Part shown: one piece after another, positions 16,084 to 24,619 of the stretch
How the letters are laid out: each line of letters begins with the position of its first letter
How positions within the stretch are numbered: the first letter of the stretch is position 1
Assembly: GCA_030432925.1 (NCBI GenBank)
Contig: JAUILT010000005.1
Span: 1-58,006 of the forward strand
DNA: 58,006 nucleotides
DNA from: Bdellovibrionia bacterium
Lineage (GTDB): Bacteria; Bdellovibrionota; Bdellovibrionia; Bdellovibrionales; UBA1609
Reading direction: 5' to 3'
The notes under the pieces: model-generated
The model's database searches: none
Told to the model about the DNA's origin: nothing
What the model saw: the letters and a program-made list of their open reading frames with translations, nothing else
Position numbers and translations under genes: made by a program

Positions 16084-16976
16084 TGTATAGAGTTGCTCTT
16101 CTATCTATCTTCTGTATATTTTTTGAGTCTAGTTCATACGCTGTAGCTCAGTCTCCAATGCGATGCAGGGACATTCTAAATATAGATAAAAAAGCTGTTA
16201 CAGAAAATGTTACTATTTTTGAGGCAGTTTTTGATTCTTTTGAGAATATTAAGAGAAGAGACCTCGTTGACAATGGCAAGGTGCTAAGAGTTTTAGACCA
16301 GGTGGGGGATGAAAGACCTAAGTATTACGCTCCTCGACAGTCTTTTTGGACATTACAAAATCGTTTTTCTAACGAACAAATTATTCAACACATTCAAGCT
16401 TTGGCATATCTTTCTTATGACTCAAGGCTTACACAAGAATCAAATTGGTTTAAAACAAAGGTTTTGAAGGGCTTGTCCTACGAGCAATTAGAAGAAATTT
16501 GGGCAGATAGTTATCAACAATATTTTAACGCTAAAACTTTTGTGGAAGTAAATTTAGTTCTAGTCAAAGTAAAGGGTGTCGAAGAAATGTTCTCACTTTT
16601 TGGAACGAGCGGGAACTTTATATTTGTATCAGACGATGTCTCTAGGCAGGCCGGCCAATTTATCAAAGATTTGGTGAATAAATATGGCTCCGAACAGATT
16701 GAGTTTGTGGCAAACTTTCACACTCATCCTCATTTTTTTGAAAGCGAAGAAGATAATGGAAAATATAAAAGAGGATTCATGGCAGTCGCAACAGCCCCAG
16801 ACTTTCACTCCTACAAGATTACTCATTCTCGATATTTTAAATCGGTCTCTAGAGAAAAACATCTAGAGTTTGCTGTTGCATTTTCTGATAATAGTCAAAT
16901 TATTCTCAGTGAATATGGTTTTAACATCGATTGGGAGAGGTTTAATGCCCCAGATTTTGATGTTTGGAGTTGGTGA
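16083..16976 (+). CDS. Secreted JAMM/MPN-like protein
   Basis: 297 aa with signal peptide YRVALLSIFCIFFESSSYAVAQ. The C-terminal domain has FVANFHTHPH (about residue 215) followed by FMAVATAPDFHSY and a beta-strand IILSEYGFNIDW. HTHP plus T-x-x-D, with an upstream conserved glutamate (TFVEVN), resembles the EX(n)HS/THx(n)S/TxxD zinc site of JAMM isopeptidases, so a secreted or periplasmic protease is possible. This is motif-level evidence only. The start ATG 16083 overlaps the previous stop. A frameshifted paralogue lies at 13725. The function in the ICE is unknown (effector, exclusion factor or envelope processing). Confidence 0.6.
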   Translation: MYRVALLSIFCIFFESSSYAVAQSPMRCRDILNIDKKAVTENVTIFEAVFDSFENIKRRDLVDNGKVLRVLDQVGDERPKYYAPRQSFWTLQNRFSNEQIIQHIQALAYLSYDSRLTQESNWFKTKVLKGLSYEQLEEIWADSYQQYFNAKTFVEVNLVLVKVKGVEEMFSLFGTSGNFIFVSDDVSRQAGQFIKDLVNKYGSEQIEFVANFHTHPHFFESEEDNGKYKRGFMAVATAPDFHSYKITHSRYFKSVSREKHLEFAVAFSDNSQIILSEYGFNIDWERFNAPDFDVWSW

Positions 16977-17022
16977 GTTGCTCTTTGCAGGTCATAAAAG
17001 GCAAGGGCATTCAGATTTAGCT

Positions 17023-17979
17023 TCAGTCTATCAATTTAAATAGATCGACAAGGACAAGACTCACATGTTGCTTTGGAGAAGGTTCTGAGTCGACCAGATT
17101 CTTAAGGTCCACATAAAACTTTCTACTTAGTTCAAATACTTTTTGGTCAAGTTCGGTGTTAGATGAGAATGAAAGAAATGCAGCTTTGTGCTTTTCTTTA
17201 AGAGGAGAGTGAGTTTCTGAAAACGATTGGATTTCTTTGCGCAACAATCGACACAAATTTCTGCTGCTCATAGAGTTTACTGATCCGAAGTCGACATTTT
17301 TTTTAACCTTTTTATACAGCCCACCAGATCTAAAAAGTATTCCAGACTCTTCTAGAGTTTTTAAACTTTTCTCCACCTCCATTCTGCTGATCTCTAGTCG
17401 ATCAGAAATGAATTGAATACCTCCATTATTTTGTTTGTAGTACCCATCTAACTCAAGGCACTGCGATATTAAAAAAAGAGAAAGGTTCTGAGAGGAAATT
17501 TTTGAGTATTCACTTTCAGATTTAAAAAGTAAGGCTAAATGGTTTTGTTCGTCTATAGGTAAAAAACATCGTATAAATCGCAGCACTCTTCCGTAAACTA
17601 TATCGATGAAAAATAAAAAATCTGAGAACTTCAACTTTGATGATCCAGTAATCAACCGATAGAACTTCTGCTTTGGATACTGAGTTTCTATAACCTCGAC
17701 AGAGGACCGATCAAATAGCTTTAAGACCTCAGTTTGCTCTGGGTAGGAGGAAGATTTAAGATGAATAGATTTTTCTAAGGCTTTTCCGATATCGAAGTTA
17801 AAATGTTTGCAAATACAAACGAAATCTTGCCAGTAGAGACTGCGGGTTCCCTTTTCCCAGCGATTGACAACGTTGAAGTTGGCACCTAAGACGTGGCTGA
17901 ACTGGGCCTGAGTATTTGATCCACGAAGCTGGCGAATAATGGCTTGCACAGCTAATTGGTAGTGATTCGATTGGCTCAT
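17023..17979 (-). CDS. TIGR02147/DUF4423-type regulator
   Basis: 318 aa. An N-terminal XRE-like HTH (IIRQLRGSNTQAQFSHVLGANFNVVNRWEKGTRSLYWQDF, about residues 14-55) is followed by a winged-helix-like middle (LDGYYKQNNGGIQFISDRLEISRMEVEKSLKTLEESGILF) and a C-terminal domain ending LVLVDLFKLID, as in the TIGR02147 family, which is abundant in Bdellovibrionota and Fibrobacteres. It is convergent with the secreted-protein operon. Its target is unknown. Confidence 0.7.
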   Translation of the reverse strand: MSQSNHYQLAVQAIIRQLRGSNTQAQFSHVLGANFNVVNRWEKGTRSLYWQDFVCICKHFNFDIGKALEKSIHLKSSSYPEQTEVLKLFDRSSVEVIETQYPKQKFYRLITGSSKLKFSDFLFFIDIVYGRVLRFIRCFLPIDEQNHLALLFKSESEYSKISSQNLSLFLISQCLELDGYYKQNNGGIQFISDRLEISRMEVEKSLKTLEESGILFRSGGLYKKVKKNVDFGSVNSMSSRNLCRLLRKEIQSFSETHSPLKEKHKAAFLSFSSNTELDQKVFELSRKFYVDLKNLVDSEPSPKQHVSLVLVDLFKLID

Positions 17980-18185
17980 ATTGACAGTTTAAATCATCTC
18001 CAAAAATAAATGTAACAAATAGTTCATAGAGGATGTCTTTCCGACAGCTTTCTAAATATGACTTTTTAAAAGTCAATTTCAGTAATTTACAAAAAAAGCC
18101 AGACTTCTGCCCAGATAAGAAGTTGACAAGAGGCCATCAGAAAATTACTTGAAAAACACAAATACATTTCTGATGGAGGAATACG

Positions 18186-18557
18186 ATGAAATTTTTGGCT
18201 TATTTATTTTTGATTGGTTTAGTTCCAGTTTCCGCAGCAGCTAACGACTTTTGGATGCTCGCAAAAAAGTGTGAACTAGAGAGTGAGAACTATGATATTC
18301 AAAAGATTCATATATCAATTTATAGCTCTCGTCTTGATAGAATTTCTCAGGATATACAGCTTGTTTATTACTACCCTGAAGTAGGTGGAGAGGATTTTTC
18401 ATTTATGAGTCTCTTCCGTGCCGAAGAAGATGGTATTTACCAAGGGAAATTGACTAATATTGATTTTTTAGTTGATGCGGATTTAGATATCTTTAACGGC
18501 TCTCTAAATTTTTTCGAAAATGGAGAACTTGTGGAATTTAAAGGTACTTGTTACTAG
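18186..18557 (+). CDS. Small secreted protein
   Basis: 123 aa with signal peptide KFLAYLFLIGLVPVSAAA. The mature part is acidic with alternating beta-type pattern and two cysteines (KKCELES ... KGTCY) likely to pair. Family not recognised. The start follows gatggaggaatacg, a good ribosome site. It is followed by a hairpin at 18582. Confidence 0.65.
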   Translation: MKFLAYLFLIGLVPVSAAANDFWMLAKKCELESENYDIQKIHISIYSSRLDRISQDIQLVYYYPEVGGEDFSFMSLFRAEEDGIYQGKLTNIDFLVDADLDIFNGSLNFFENGELVEFKGTCY

Positions 18558-18581
18558 GTTTTAATTCTTTTGCTTATAGAG

Positions 18582-18609
18582 TCTTCGAGTAGCGCAGCTA
18601 CTTCGAAGA
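18582..18609 (+). terminator. Hairpin terminator after the gene at 18186
   Basis: TCTTCGAGTAGC pairs with GCTACTTCGAAGA across a 3-base loop with a single bulged base, then an AT-rich tail with short T-runs. It separates the cargo from the transfer-operon control region. Confidence 0.6.
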
Positions 18610-18686
18610 TTCTATACTTTACTTTTTGAGAAGAAGTGTTCTTTAGCTTCTTGTCCCAATTTCAGGGACAACACCAAAGTGGCATG

Positions 18687-18703
18687 ATTTAGACTTTCTG
18701 AAT
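18687..18703. promoter_or_regulatory. Activator palindrome upstream of the ICE1 transfer operon
   Basis: ATTTAGA-CTT-TCTGAAT, one base from the perfect palindrome at 12959-12975, 240 bases upstream of the first transfer gene (18943). The shared core and spacing suggest that the same response regulator binds here and couples the peptide sensor to conjugation. Confidence 0.6.
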
Positions 18704-18870
18704 CGCCGAAAATTCCTAAAATTTCTCATAAGTCATTAATATCCGATTTGATTTCTAGATTTAATTGGGCAATGGTTTTAAATTCCTTAACTACTTTTTT
18801 GGTTAATAAACCTAAAAGCTTTCGAATTTCTCCATTGAAATTAAACTCTTGCCTAGACTTAACCAGTTTT

Positions 18871-18884
18871 TGGCATTGCTTGCA
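18871..18884 (+). promoter_or_regulatory. Imperfect -24/-12-like sequence before the ICE1 transfer operon
   Basis: TTGGCATTGCTTGCA carries both TGGCA and TTGCA elements but with GG-N8-GC instead of the required GG-N10-GC, so it is not a proper sigma54 promoter by rule. It is recorded because it lies downstream of the palindrome at 18687 and 60 bases before the first transfer gene. The remainder of 18558-18942 shows no gene. Confidence 0.2.
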
Positions 18885-18942
18885 ATTTATAAAGGGGGAA
18901 GGCGGCTAATGAAAGCAGTCTTCGATGCAAGGAGTGTAAGAG

Positions 18943-19164
18943 ATGTCTAGTTATCAATCGAAGTGTCCTCGTTGCCATAGCCATGCCTACGAGAACTTCT
19001 CAAGTCACAGTTATTGTCCAGACTGTTTGTATTCACCAGAATTGGACACCCACTTTCAAAAATCAAAGGGAATACCCATCAGAGAGGCTGAATCATACAT
19101 AAAGCCCGCCGAAGTGCATTCGGTTCCCAAAAAATCAAAGAAATCATCAGAAGAGGCTTCGTGA
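18943..19164 (+). CDS. Zinc-ribbon protein, first gene of the ICE1 transfer operon
   Basis: 73 aa. Two cysteine pairs (KCPRCHSH and YCPDCLYS) form a zinc ribbon in the first 30 residues; the rest is polar and Lys-rich (KKSKKSSEEAS). The ribosome site aaggagtg precedes ATG. ICE2 has a zinc-ribbon gene of the same size at the same place (44940). It may be a nucleic-acid-binding control protein for transfer; unproven. Confidence 0.75.
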   Translation: MSSYQSKCPRCHSHAYENFSSHSYCPDCLYSPELDTHFQKSKGIPIREAESYIKPAEVHSVPKKSKKSSEEAS

Positions 19165-19172
19165 GGTTCAAG

Positions 19173-19310
19173 ATGTTGAAACAAAGGGTTGGGAATTGGT
19201 GGGCAAAAATCTCTCAGAATTGGTGGGAAGCTGGAGAAATTCACAAACGAATCGAAGAACGACGGGTCGAGGACTTAAAAAAATACAATCAATGGGGGCA
19301 ATGGAAATGA
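19173..19310 (+). CDS. 45-aa Trp-rich small protein
   Basis: ATG 19173 opens MLKQRVGNWWAKISQNWWEA and continues, charged and helical, to TGA 19308-19310. The stop overlaps the next start in an ATGA arrangement, and the gene begins 8 bases after the previous stop, so it sits tightly in the operon. In ICE2 a 60-aa charged protein holds the same slot (45151). No known family. Confidence 0.55.
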   Translation: MLKQRVGNWWAKISQNWWEAGEIHKRIEERRVEDLKKYNQWGQWK

Positions 19311-19528
19311 AATTTGAAACTGAAGGAAAGTTACAAAGAAATGAGTTGGGTCGTTGGGAAGTGTTGGATGTGCAGCTGTGCTCAGGTAGCCCAGTTGACA
19401 TTCTCATAGACGGTCACTGGATCAGTGGGGTGATTGAGCATTGGCAGGGGGATTATTACTGGTTTTCCAGATACGACGGAATTCCTGTCATTTTGTCTTC
19501 GAGCATTGTTGCTCGCATACCCCAATAA
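19307..19528 (+). CDS. DUF5348-like small protein
   Basis: 73 aa. GRWEVLDVQLCSGSPVDILIDG, HWISGVIEHWQGDYYWF and IPVILSSSIVARIP recall DUF5348, short beta-rich proteins found in conjugative elements. The start at 19307 overlaps the previous stop (ATGA); longer in-frame starts would run over the preceding gene. No counterpart is seen in ICE2. Confidence 0.6.
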   Translation: MKFETEGKLQRNELGRWEVLDVQLCSGSPVDILIDGHWISGVIEHWQGDYYWFSRYDGIPVILSSSIVARIPQ

Positions 19529-19614
19529 AATCAAGGAGCTTCAAACAAAACATAGAGCAAAAATAAGTGGCGGGCGTGCAGGTTTCATTTTTTCAATCAA
19601 CAGGAGTATATATT

Positions 19615-19962
19615 TTGACTGAACAAGCTATTTCATTGAAGGACAGGACGGAAACATTAAATTTATTCTGGCTTTGCGAACATGCCGGAAAGAAATACCC
19701 AGCAGGAGTTGCATTTTACAACCAAGAGCAGGGAGACTTCAGACTAAAGGTGGATCTACTGCCAGAAGATAAAGTTTTATTTCTAAAAGCGGTGTCTTCC
19801 AGTGGAGATGTCACTCACTTTAGAGTTGAGTCAGCGGTGAGAAAATCTGGCAGGATCACTCACCGAGCAGAAGTTGGAACTGGCTATCTCAGAGACGGTG
19901 ACCCCTCTATATATATGGATCTTGGACCATTCTCTCGAACTCTAGTTTTGGAACAAGAATGA
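19615..19962 (+). CDS. Conserved protein before VirB2 (ICE1)
   Basis: About 115 aa. TTG 19615 is chosen because AGGAG lies 8 bases upstream and because the ICE2 homologue (45333) starts at the equivalent point; the GTG at 19567 lacks a ribosome site. Shared features with ICE2: LFWLCEHAGK / LWWHCPQTQN, AGVAFYNQEQGDFRL / AGVAYYEEGDGDYRL and a terminal APFSKLLV/GPFSRTLV. It is soluble with no signal peptide. Function unknown; conserved position suggests a cytoplasmic control or assembly role in transfer. Confidence 0.7.
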   Translation: MTEQAISLKDRTETLNLFWLCEHAGKKYPAGVAFYNQEQGDFRLKVDLLPEDKVLFLKAVSSSGDVTHFRVESAVRKSGRITHRAEVGTGYLRDGDPSIYMDLGPFSRTLVLEQE

Positions 19963-20267
19963 GCAGAATAAAGGCATATAGCCCGCTGCTGGTTTTTGTT
20001 GTTGGTTGTTTATTTTTGATGCTGGTTCCTGAGCTTTCTGTTGCCTTTCCTGGAGGGGCTCTTGAAAGTAAAGTGAATGGAGTTACCAATGGTCTGATTA
20101 ATTTTCTGCTACCCGCAGCAAGTGTTATCGGTCTTGTTTACGCAGCAATATTGGCGGCTACAGGAGATGCCTCGGCCAAGTCTCGGATGGTACTTATCGC
20201 GATTTGTAGCATTGTTGGGATGCTTGCCCCTCTTATCATTGGTTGGCTACAGGGAATGGTGAATTGA
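19959..20267 (+). CDS. virB2: VirB2-like pilin (ICE1)
   Basis: 102 aa. A cleavable leader (LLVFVVGCLFLMLVPELSVAF) precedes a short loop and two hydrophobic segments (FLLPAASVIGLVYAAILAATG and MVLIAICSIVGMLAPLIIGW), the classical VirB2/TrbC pilin topology. It overlaps neighbours by 4 and 1 bases. The mature protein would be about 72 residues, as in conjugative pilins. Its homologue is at 45701. Confidence 0.85.
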   Translation: MSRIKAYSPLLVFVVGCLFLMLVPELSVAFPGGALESKVNGVTNGLINFLLPAASVIGLVYAAILAATGDASAKSRMVLIAICSIVGMLAPLIIGWLQGMVN

Positions 20268-20545
20268 TGCTAGAGACTTCAACAATTTACCGAAATCTCG
20301 ATGCAAAATTTAAGATTGGAGGCGTGGACGCCTCTGATCTTCTTTCTGTTTTGATACTGGCCGCTGTGATGAATCTTTTTGTGGGTCAGTTTTCTTTTGG
20401 ACCCATTTTCATTTTTGGTCTACCAGCGATGCTCTTTTGTGCTCTTTATTTTGGCAAGAAAGGCAAGCCCGAAGGGTATCTTCAGCAAGTTATTAAATTC
20501 TACATTTCATTGGGAGAACTTCATGCTGGTGGTGAAGGTCAATGA
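20267..20545 (+). CDS. virB3: VirB3-like inner-membrane protein (ICE1)
   Basis: 92 aa starting at ATG 20267, which overlaps the VirB2 stop. Two hydrophobic stretches (LLSVLILAAVMNLFVGQF, FIFGLPAMLFCALYF) and a KKGKPEGYLQQ segment match VirB3/TraL proteins. It lies directly before VirB4, as in most type IV systems. Confidence 0.85.
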   Translation: MLETSTIYRNLDAKFKIGGVDASDLLSVLILAAVMNLFVGQFSFGPIFIFGLPAMLFCALYFGKKGKPEGYLQQVIKFYISLGELHAGGEGQ

Positions 20546-22959
20546 AGAAATCAATCATTGCTGGGAAACTTCCATTTTTTAAGTTTGAAGATCACACGAT
20601 GGTCTATACCGATGGATCTTTAGGTGTTGGCTTTAATTTGGGTGGGTTTGATGCTCACTGCGCATCAGTGGATGCCATCAACCCATTTTGTCAGAAAATT
20701 GAGAGTCTAATTGTTGGTCTGGGGCCGAATTTGCGATTGCAAGTATTTTACAAACTTTCTGGGGAGGCCGACGAAGTTGTTGGTGAACATCTTAAGGCAT
20801 CAGAAAAATGTGAAAGTTCCTATCAGCCGATCAGGAAAGCCAGGGGCAAGTTTTTGAAGAAGAAGATTGAGGAGGGTGAGTTTTTCGTGCCTCAAATCTA
20901 TTTTTTTCTTCGAAGCGAACCGCTTAAGTTTAAGAAGAGCAAACTTTTTGAAAAGAAATCGCAATCGGTGGTCTTTCCAGAAAAAGAGTTCGAGCTTCAC
21001 AAGGAGAAGTTTTATACGCTGGTTGCCCAAGTGGAAGAAGCTTTGAGGTCATGTGGGCTGGGTCCAAATAGACTACTAAAGTCTGACTGGTTTGACCTAT
21101 GTTTTTCCCACCTCAATTTTGATCGTTCAGAAAACGTGGGCACTGCCACCTTGAGAGACGACAGAGATCCACTCTCACCCAGCCTTGGTGAGCAGCTGGG
21201 ATTGACAAACATCAGCGTGTTTAAACAACATCTAGAAATAGGAGATTTAAAGTTTCGCTGCATTAGTATGGGTTTACTCCCCGAGGGGGAAACCCAAAGC
21301 TCAATGATTGAAAGCCTATTGGGTTTGCCTTTTCATTTCTGGCTATCTCAAAGCATTAAAACTCTCGACCAAAAAACTCAGATTGAAAAATTGGAGTTGA
21401 TGAGACGAGTTGCCAATTCAATGGTATCTGGAAGCCAAAATGTTTCTGACATTGAGAGTGAGTCAAAACTGTCGAGTCTCGAAGATTTATTACGAGACCT
21501 TATGAATGGCTCAGAGAAACTGGTTTCGTCTGATATGACGATCACAATTTGGGGAAAATCTATTGAAGAGTTAGAACTAAAGACCGAGGAAGTTTTGCGA
21601 GCGTTTCGCTCGATGGGGCAAGCGGAAGGGTTGGTCGAGACATTTGCATTGGAAGATGCTTTCTTTAAAAGTATGCCTTCAGTTTGCGAAGGCTTTCGGC
21701 ACAAAAAGATGAAGTCGAGCAATTGTGCTCACCTAATGCCACTATTCTCGTCATGGATGGGAAGCAAAAGGCCGGTGGTCATGCTTTCTAACCGTGAGGG
21801 AGCACCGTTTTCAATTGACCCATTTGCTAAAGAGCTGCCCAACTGGAATGGCCTCATATTCGGAGGATCTGGGGCTGGCAAATCTTTTAGTATTTCTCAA
21901 TTGATGCTGCATTTCTGCGGGCAAGATCCAAAGCCTAAAATCGTCTGGATAGATAACGGTGCCTCCAGCGAGAAGCTGGTTGAAGTCATGGACGGAGAGT
22001 TTCTTGATCTTCACCTAAAATCTGGTGTGTGCCTCAATATGTTTGATCTTGAGCACGGCGAAACAAAACCCTCATCGGCGAAGATTAAACTCATACTCGG
22101 TTGTCTTGAATTGGTTTTAAAAGATGAGGACAAGCCAGGACTCCCTAAGCGAGACAAAGGCCTTTTAGAAGAAGCCATTTTTGATTGCTACGAGTCCGTC
22201 AAAGAGCGAGTGCCAAGGTTGTCGGATTTAAAGAGTATCTTGTCGGATCATCCCGTTTCTGAGATGAAAAAGTATGCAGATATTTTATACTCATGGACGG
22301 GCGACACGGCTTACGGGCGAATGCTTGATGGTGAAACAAATGTAAAACTCAGCAAGGATCTGGTGTCGATTGAGGTCAAGGGTTTGGAGAACTACCGCGA
22401 ACTCAAAGACATTCTTTTGCTGTTATTGACTTCACACATTAAGGATGAGGCAGCAAGCGATCTGTCTCGGCCTTATTTATTGATTTGTGATGAAGCCCAA
22501 AGGTTGTTTAAAGGCTCAGCGATGGGTCGTGAGTTTGCCATTGATTGTTTTAGGGTTTTCCGAAAGTACAACGCAGGGATCTGGTGCATTAGTCAAAACT
22601 ATAAAGATTTTTTGTCGGACCCAGACCTAGCGGATTCACTTATGCCCAACACGACCTTTCTGTTCATTCTAAGGCAGCGAAAAATCTCCTGGGAAGAATT
22701 TAAAACAACATTTGACTTCAACGATGCACAAGTGGAAGCGGTCAAAAGCCTCGACATTGTGAAGGGAAAGTATTCCGAGTTTTTCTTGCTTCAAGATGAG
22801 GACCAGGCAGTAGTGAGACTTGAGCCAGAGCCCTTGAGCTACTGGATCTGTACGACTGATGGGGCTGACAAATCAAAGGTATCGGCTTTAAGAGAGAAAG
22901 ACCCTTCTCGTCCCTTGATTGATATTTTGTCGGAGTTATCCAAAGGAGGGTTCAATTAA
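20542..22959 (+). CDS. virB4: VirB4/TraC-family T4SS ATPase (ICE1)
   Basis: 805 aa, the usual length. The N-terminal domain associates with the inner-membrane complex; the C-terminal ATPase has Walker A GGSGAGKSFS (about residue 442), Walker B YLLICDEAQRLF (about 645) and the conserved block KYADILYSWTGDTAYGRMLDG. It powers pilus biogenesis and substrate transfer. The gene is intact here, in contrast to ICE2, where the homologue is split. It overlaps VirB3 by 4 bases and the proposed VirB5 start by 5. Confidence 0.93.
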   Translation: MKKSIIAGKLPFFKFEDHTMVYTDGSLGVGFNLGGFDAHCASVDAINPFCQKIESLIVGLGPNLRLQVFYKLSGEADEVVGEHLKASEKCESSYQPIRKARGKFLKKKIEEGEFFVPQIYFFLRSEPLKFKKSKLFEKKSQSVVFPEKEFELHKEKFYTLVAQVEEALRSCGLGPNRLLKSDWFDLCFSHLNFDRSENVGTATLRDDRDPLSPSLGEQLGLTNISVFKQHLEIGDLKFRCISMGLLPEGETQSSMIESLLGLPFHFWLSQSIKTLDQKTQIEKLELMRRVANSMVSGSQNVSDIESESKLSSLEDLLRDLMNGSEKLVSSDMTITIWGKSIEELELKTEEVLRAFRSMGQAEGLVETFALEDAFFKSMPSVCEGFRHKKMKSSNCAHLMPLFSSWMGSKRPVVMLSNREGAPFSIDPFAKELPNWNGLIFGGSGAGKSFSISQLMLHFCGQDPKPKIVWIDNGASSEKLVEVMDGEFLDLHLKSGVCLNMFDLEHGETKPSSAKIKLILGCLELVLKDEDKPGLPKRDKGLLEEAIFDCYESVKERVPRLSDLKSILSDHPVSEMKKYADILYSWTGDTAYGRMLDGETNVKLSKDLVSIEVKGLENYRELKDILLLLLTSHIKDEAASDLSRPYLLICDEAQRLFKGSAMGREFAIDCFRVFRKYNAGIWCISQNYKDFLSDPDLADSLMPNTTFLFILRQRKISWEEFKTTFDFNDAQVEAVKSLDIVKGKYSEFFLLQDEDQAVVRLEPEPLSYWICTTDGADKSKVSALREKDPSRPLIDILSELSKGGFN

Positions 22960-23659
22960 CCAGCTTAAAAAAGTCAGTGTGATAAGTCTGCTTTGCATGG
23001 CATTGGTCATGCCGGTGAAGTCCCAGGCTTTTTTTACCGATGGTTCCGGTTGGGCTGCGGTTGGCTACTTAGTCAAAATTCTAGAAGAGAATTACAGAAG
23101 GTACTTGCAGCTCAAACATATGATGGACACAGCGAGCGGTCATTATGATTACATCAGAGCTTTGAATAAGGGCTTAGAGAATTCAATAGGTCTCTTGGAG
23201 TCACTGCCCGTCAAAGATGATGAGGTTCTGGGAAGGCTAAAATCATTTAGACAGGCCGTAGGTCATATCGAAAATCTGTACGGGAAAATCCCGAAGAGTC
23301 CAGAAGAGGCTCTTCATAGACTTCATGATGAATCGGTGGCCGAGAGCCTCAGAATGGCAAATGCGTTTAAGGATTTTTCAGAAAGCCAGGAGAAAAACTC
23401 CCAAAAAATGAGTGTGCAAGCCAGGAGAGCATCTCCGAAGGGTGCCGCTCGTATGCAGGTACAAAGCAATGCGGAGATATTGAGAAGTCTCTCGCAGTTG
23501 ATTCGCTTGAATACCCAAATGCTTAAGCTTCAAAGTGAGCAATTGGCTATTACCAATAAGGCGGCCAAGGACAACGTGAGCCGTTATCAGAAGGTCTCAA
23601 CAGATTTGGGAAGAGGGTTTTCAAATTTTGAGCCGGAAATGGGGTTTATACGATTTTAA
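22955..23659 (+). CDS. virB5: VirB5-like protein with a probable AUU start (ICE1)
   Basis: About 234 aa. A signal peptide (VSVISLLCMALVMPVKSQA) is followed by a long helical region (residues 45-225), as in VirB5/TrbJ minor pilus proteins; it matches the ICE2 protein at 48765 (GLLESLPV, ASPKGAARMQ / MSPKGAVRSN, LKLQSE). No ATG, GTG or TTG stands at the right distance. A strong aaaggaggg (22942-22950) precedes ATT at 22955, giving INQLKKVSVIS. A TTG at 22919 would add 12 residues of polar sequence before the signal peptide and lies deep inside virB4. I therefore call ATT. Confidence 0.8.
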   Translation: MNQLKKVSVISLLCMALVMPVKSQAFFTDGSGWAAVGYLVKILEENYRRYLQLKHMMDTASGHYDYIRALNKGLENSIGLLESLPVKDDEVLGRLKSFRQAVGHIENLYGKIPKSPEEALHRLHDESVAESLRMANAFKDFSESQEKNSQKMSVQARRASPKGAARMQVQSNAEILRSLSQLIRLNTQMLKLQSEQLAITNKAAKDNVSRYQKVSTDLGRGFSNFEPEMGFIRF

Positions 23660-24619
23660 ATGTTTAACTATTTATCTGGTGTCGGTGCAGAACTTCATTT
23701 GCAGATGGTCAGTGTGTTTTGGGTGCTATTAATTCCATTCTTAGCATTCTTGATGGTATTGGAAATTTTAAAAGAAGAAGATCCAAACATTAAAGGTCTT
23801 CTCAGGCGAGTGGTCATCTCCATCATATTGCTACTTAGCTTTGATTGGACGATTGATGCTATTGCCACAATTGGCGATGCCGTAACTGAAAGAATTGATG
23901 GGCTTCAACGGCTTTCCGATGTTTTAGCGAATCTGGGGCCAAATTATTCAGGAAAAGACAGTTGGTTCAATGTACGAGAGACAATTTTGTATGTCTTCAG
24001 CATAGTGGCTTACCTTATTGCCTACTTAGGCTTTTTTGTAGCAACGGCATTGACCCACTTTGTATGGACAATTCTATATGTTGCAGCCCCAGTAATGATT
24101 CTCATGTACCTGAGTCCATCTACGGCTCACGTTACAAAAAGCCTCTATAAAGGTCTTGTGCAGGTGGTGATTTGGAAAGTGCTCTGGAGTCTCCTTGCAA
24201 TTTTGCTACTAAAACTAGCAATTCAGCCGGAGGTTTCTGGAATGGAGGACTACATCATGTCGCTGGTCGTGAATCTTTGCATTGGGTTTTCAATGTTGTT
24301 TATCCCGATTGCCACAAGATCACTTGTGTCTGATGGAATGAGTTCGGTTGCAGGAACTCTAGCTGCGGTTCCCACAATTGCAGCCGGTGGTGCTGTCAAG
24401 ATGGCAGCTACGAGGTACGGTGGCAAAGCACTAAAAGCTGCGCAGTTTGCAGCCAAGCCCGCCACCAACCCAATTGCAGGACGAGTAGAAATGTTGAAAA
24501 ACCGAGTTAAGCCTCGGTTCGAACGGTTAAAGAAGAATTATGGCTCCATTGGACTTCCTGAAGAAGTCAGAAAGAAAAGAGCCAGTAAAATCAATAGGAG
24601 AAATAGAATTAAGAGATGA
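23660..24619 (+). CDS. virB6: VirB6-like polytopic membrane protein (ICE1)
   Basis: 319 aa. About six hydrophobic segments (VFWVLLIPFLAFLMVLEIL, VVISIILLLSF, IVAYLIAYLGFFVATALTHFVWTILYV, LWSLLAILLLKLAI, LVVNLCIGFSMLFIPIA) and a positively charged C-terminus, as in VirB6/TrbL/TraG-N channel proteins. It starts directly after the VirB5 stop. The ICE2 homologue is at 49457. Confidence 0.85.
   Translation: MFNYLSGVGAELHLQMVSVFWVLLIPFLAFLMVLEILKEEDPNIKGLLRRVVISIILLLSFDWTIDAIATIGDAVTERIDGLQRLSDVLANLGPNYSGKDSWFNVRETILYVFSIVAYLIAYLGFFVATALTHFVWTILYVAAPVMILMYLSPSTAHVTKSLYKGLVQVVIWKVLWSLLAILLLKLAIQPEVSGMEDYIMSLVVNLCIGFSMLFIPIATRSLVSDGMSSVAGTLAAVPTIAAGGAVKMAATRYGGKALKAAQFAAKPATNPIAGRVEMLKNRVKPRFERLKKNYGSIGLPEEVRKKRASKINRRNRIKR

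Noticed and set aside
18871-18884. TTGGCATTGCTTGCA as a true sigma54 promoter of the ICE1 transfer operon
   Set aside because: Spacing between GG and GC is 8 bases rather than 10; listed only as a low-confidence feature.
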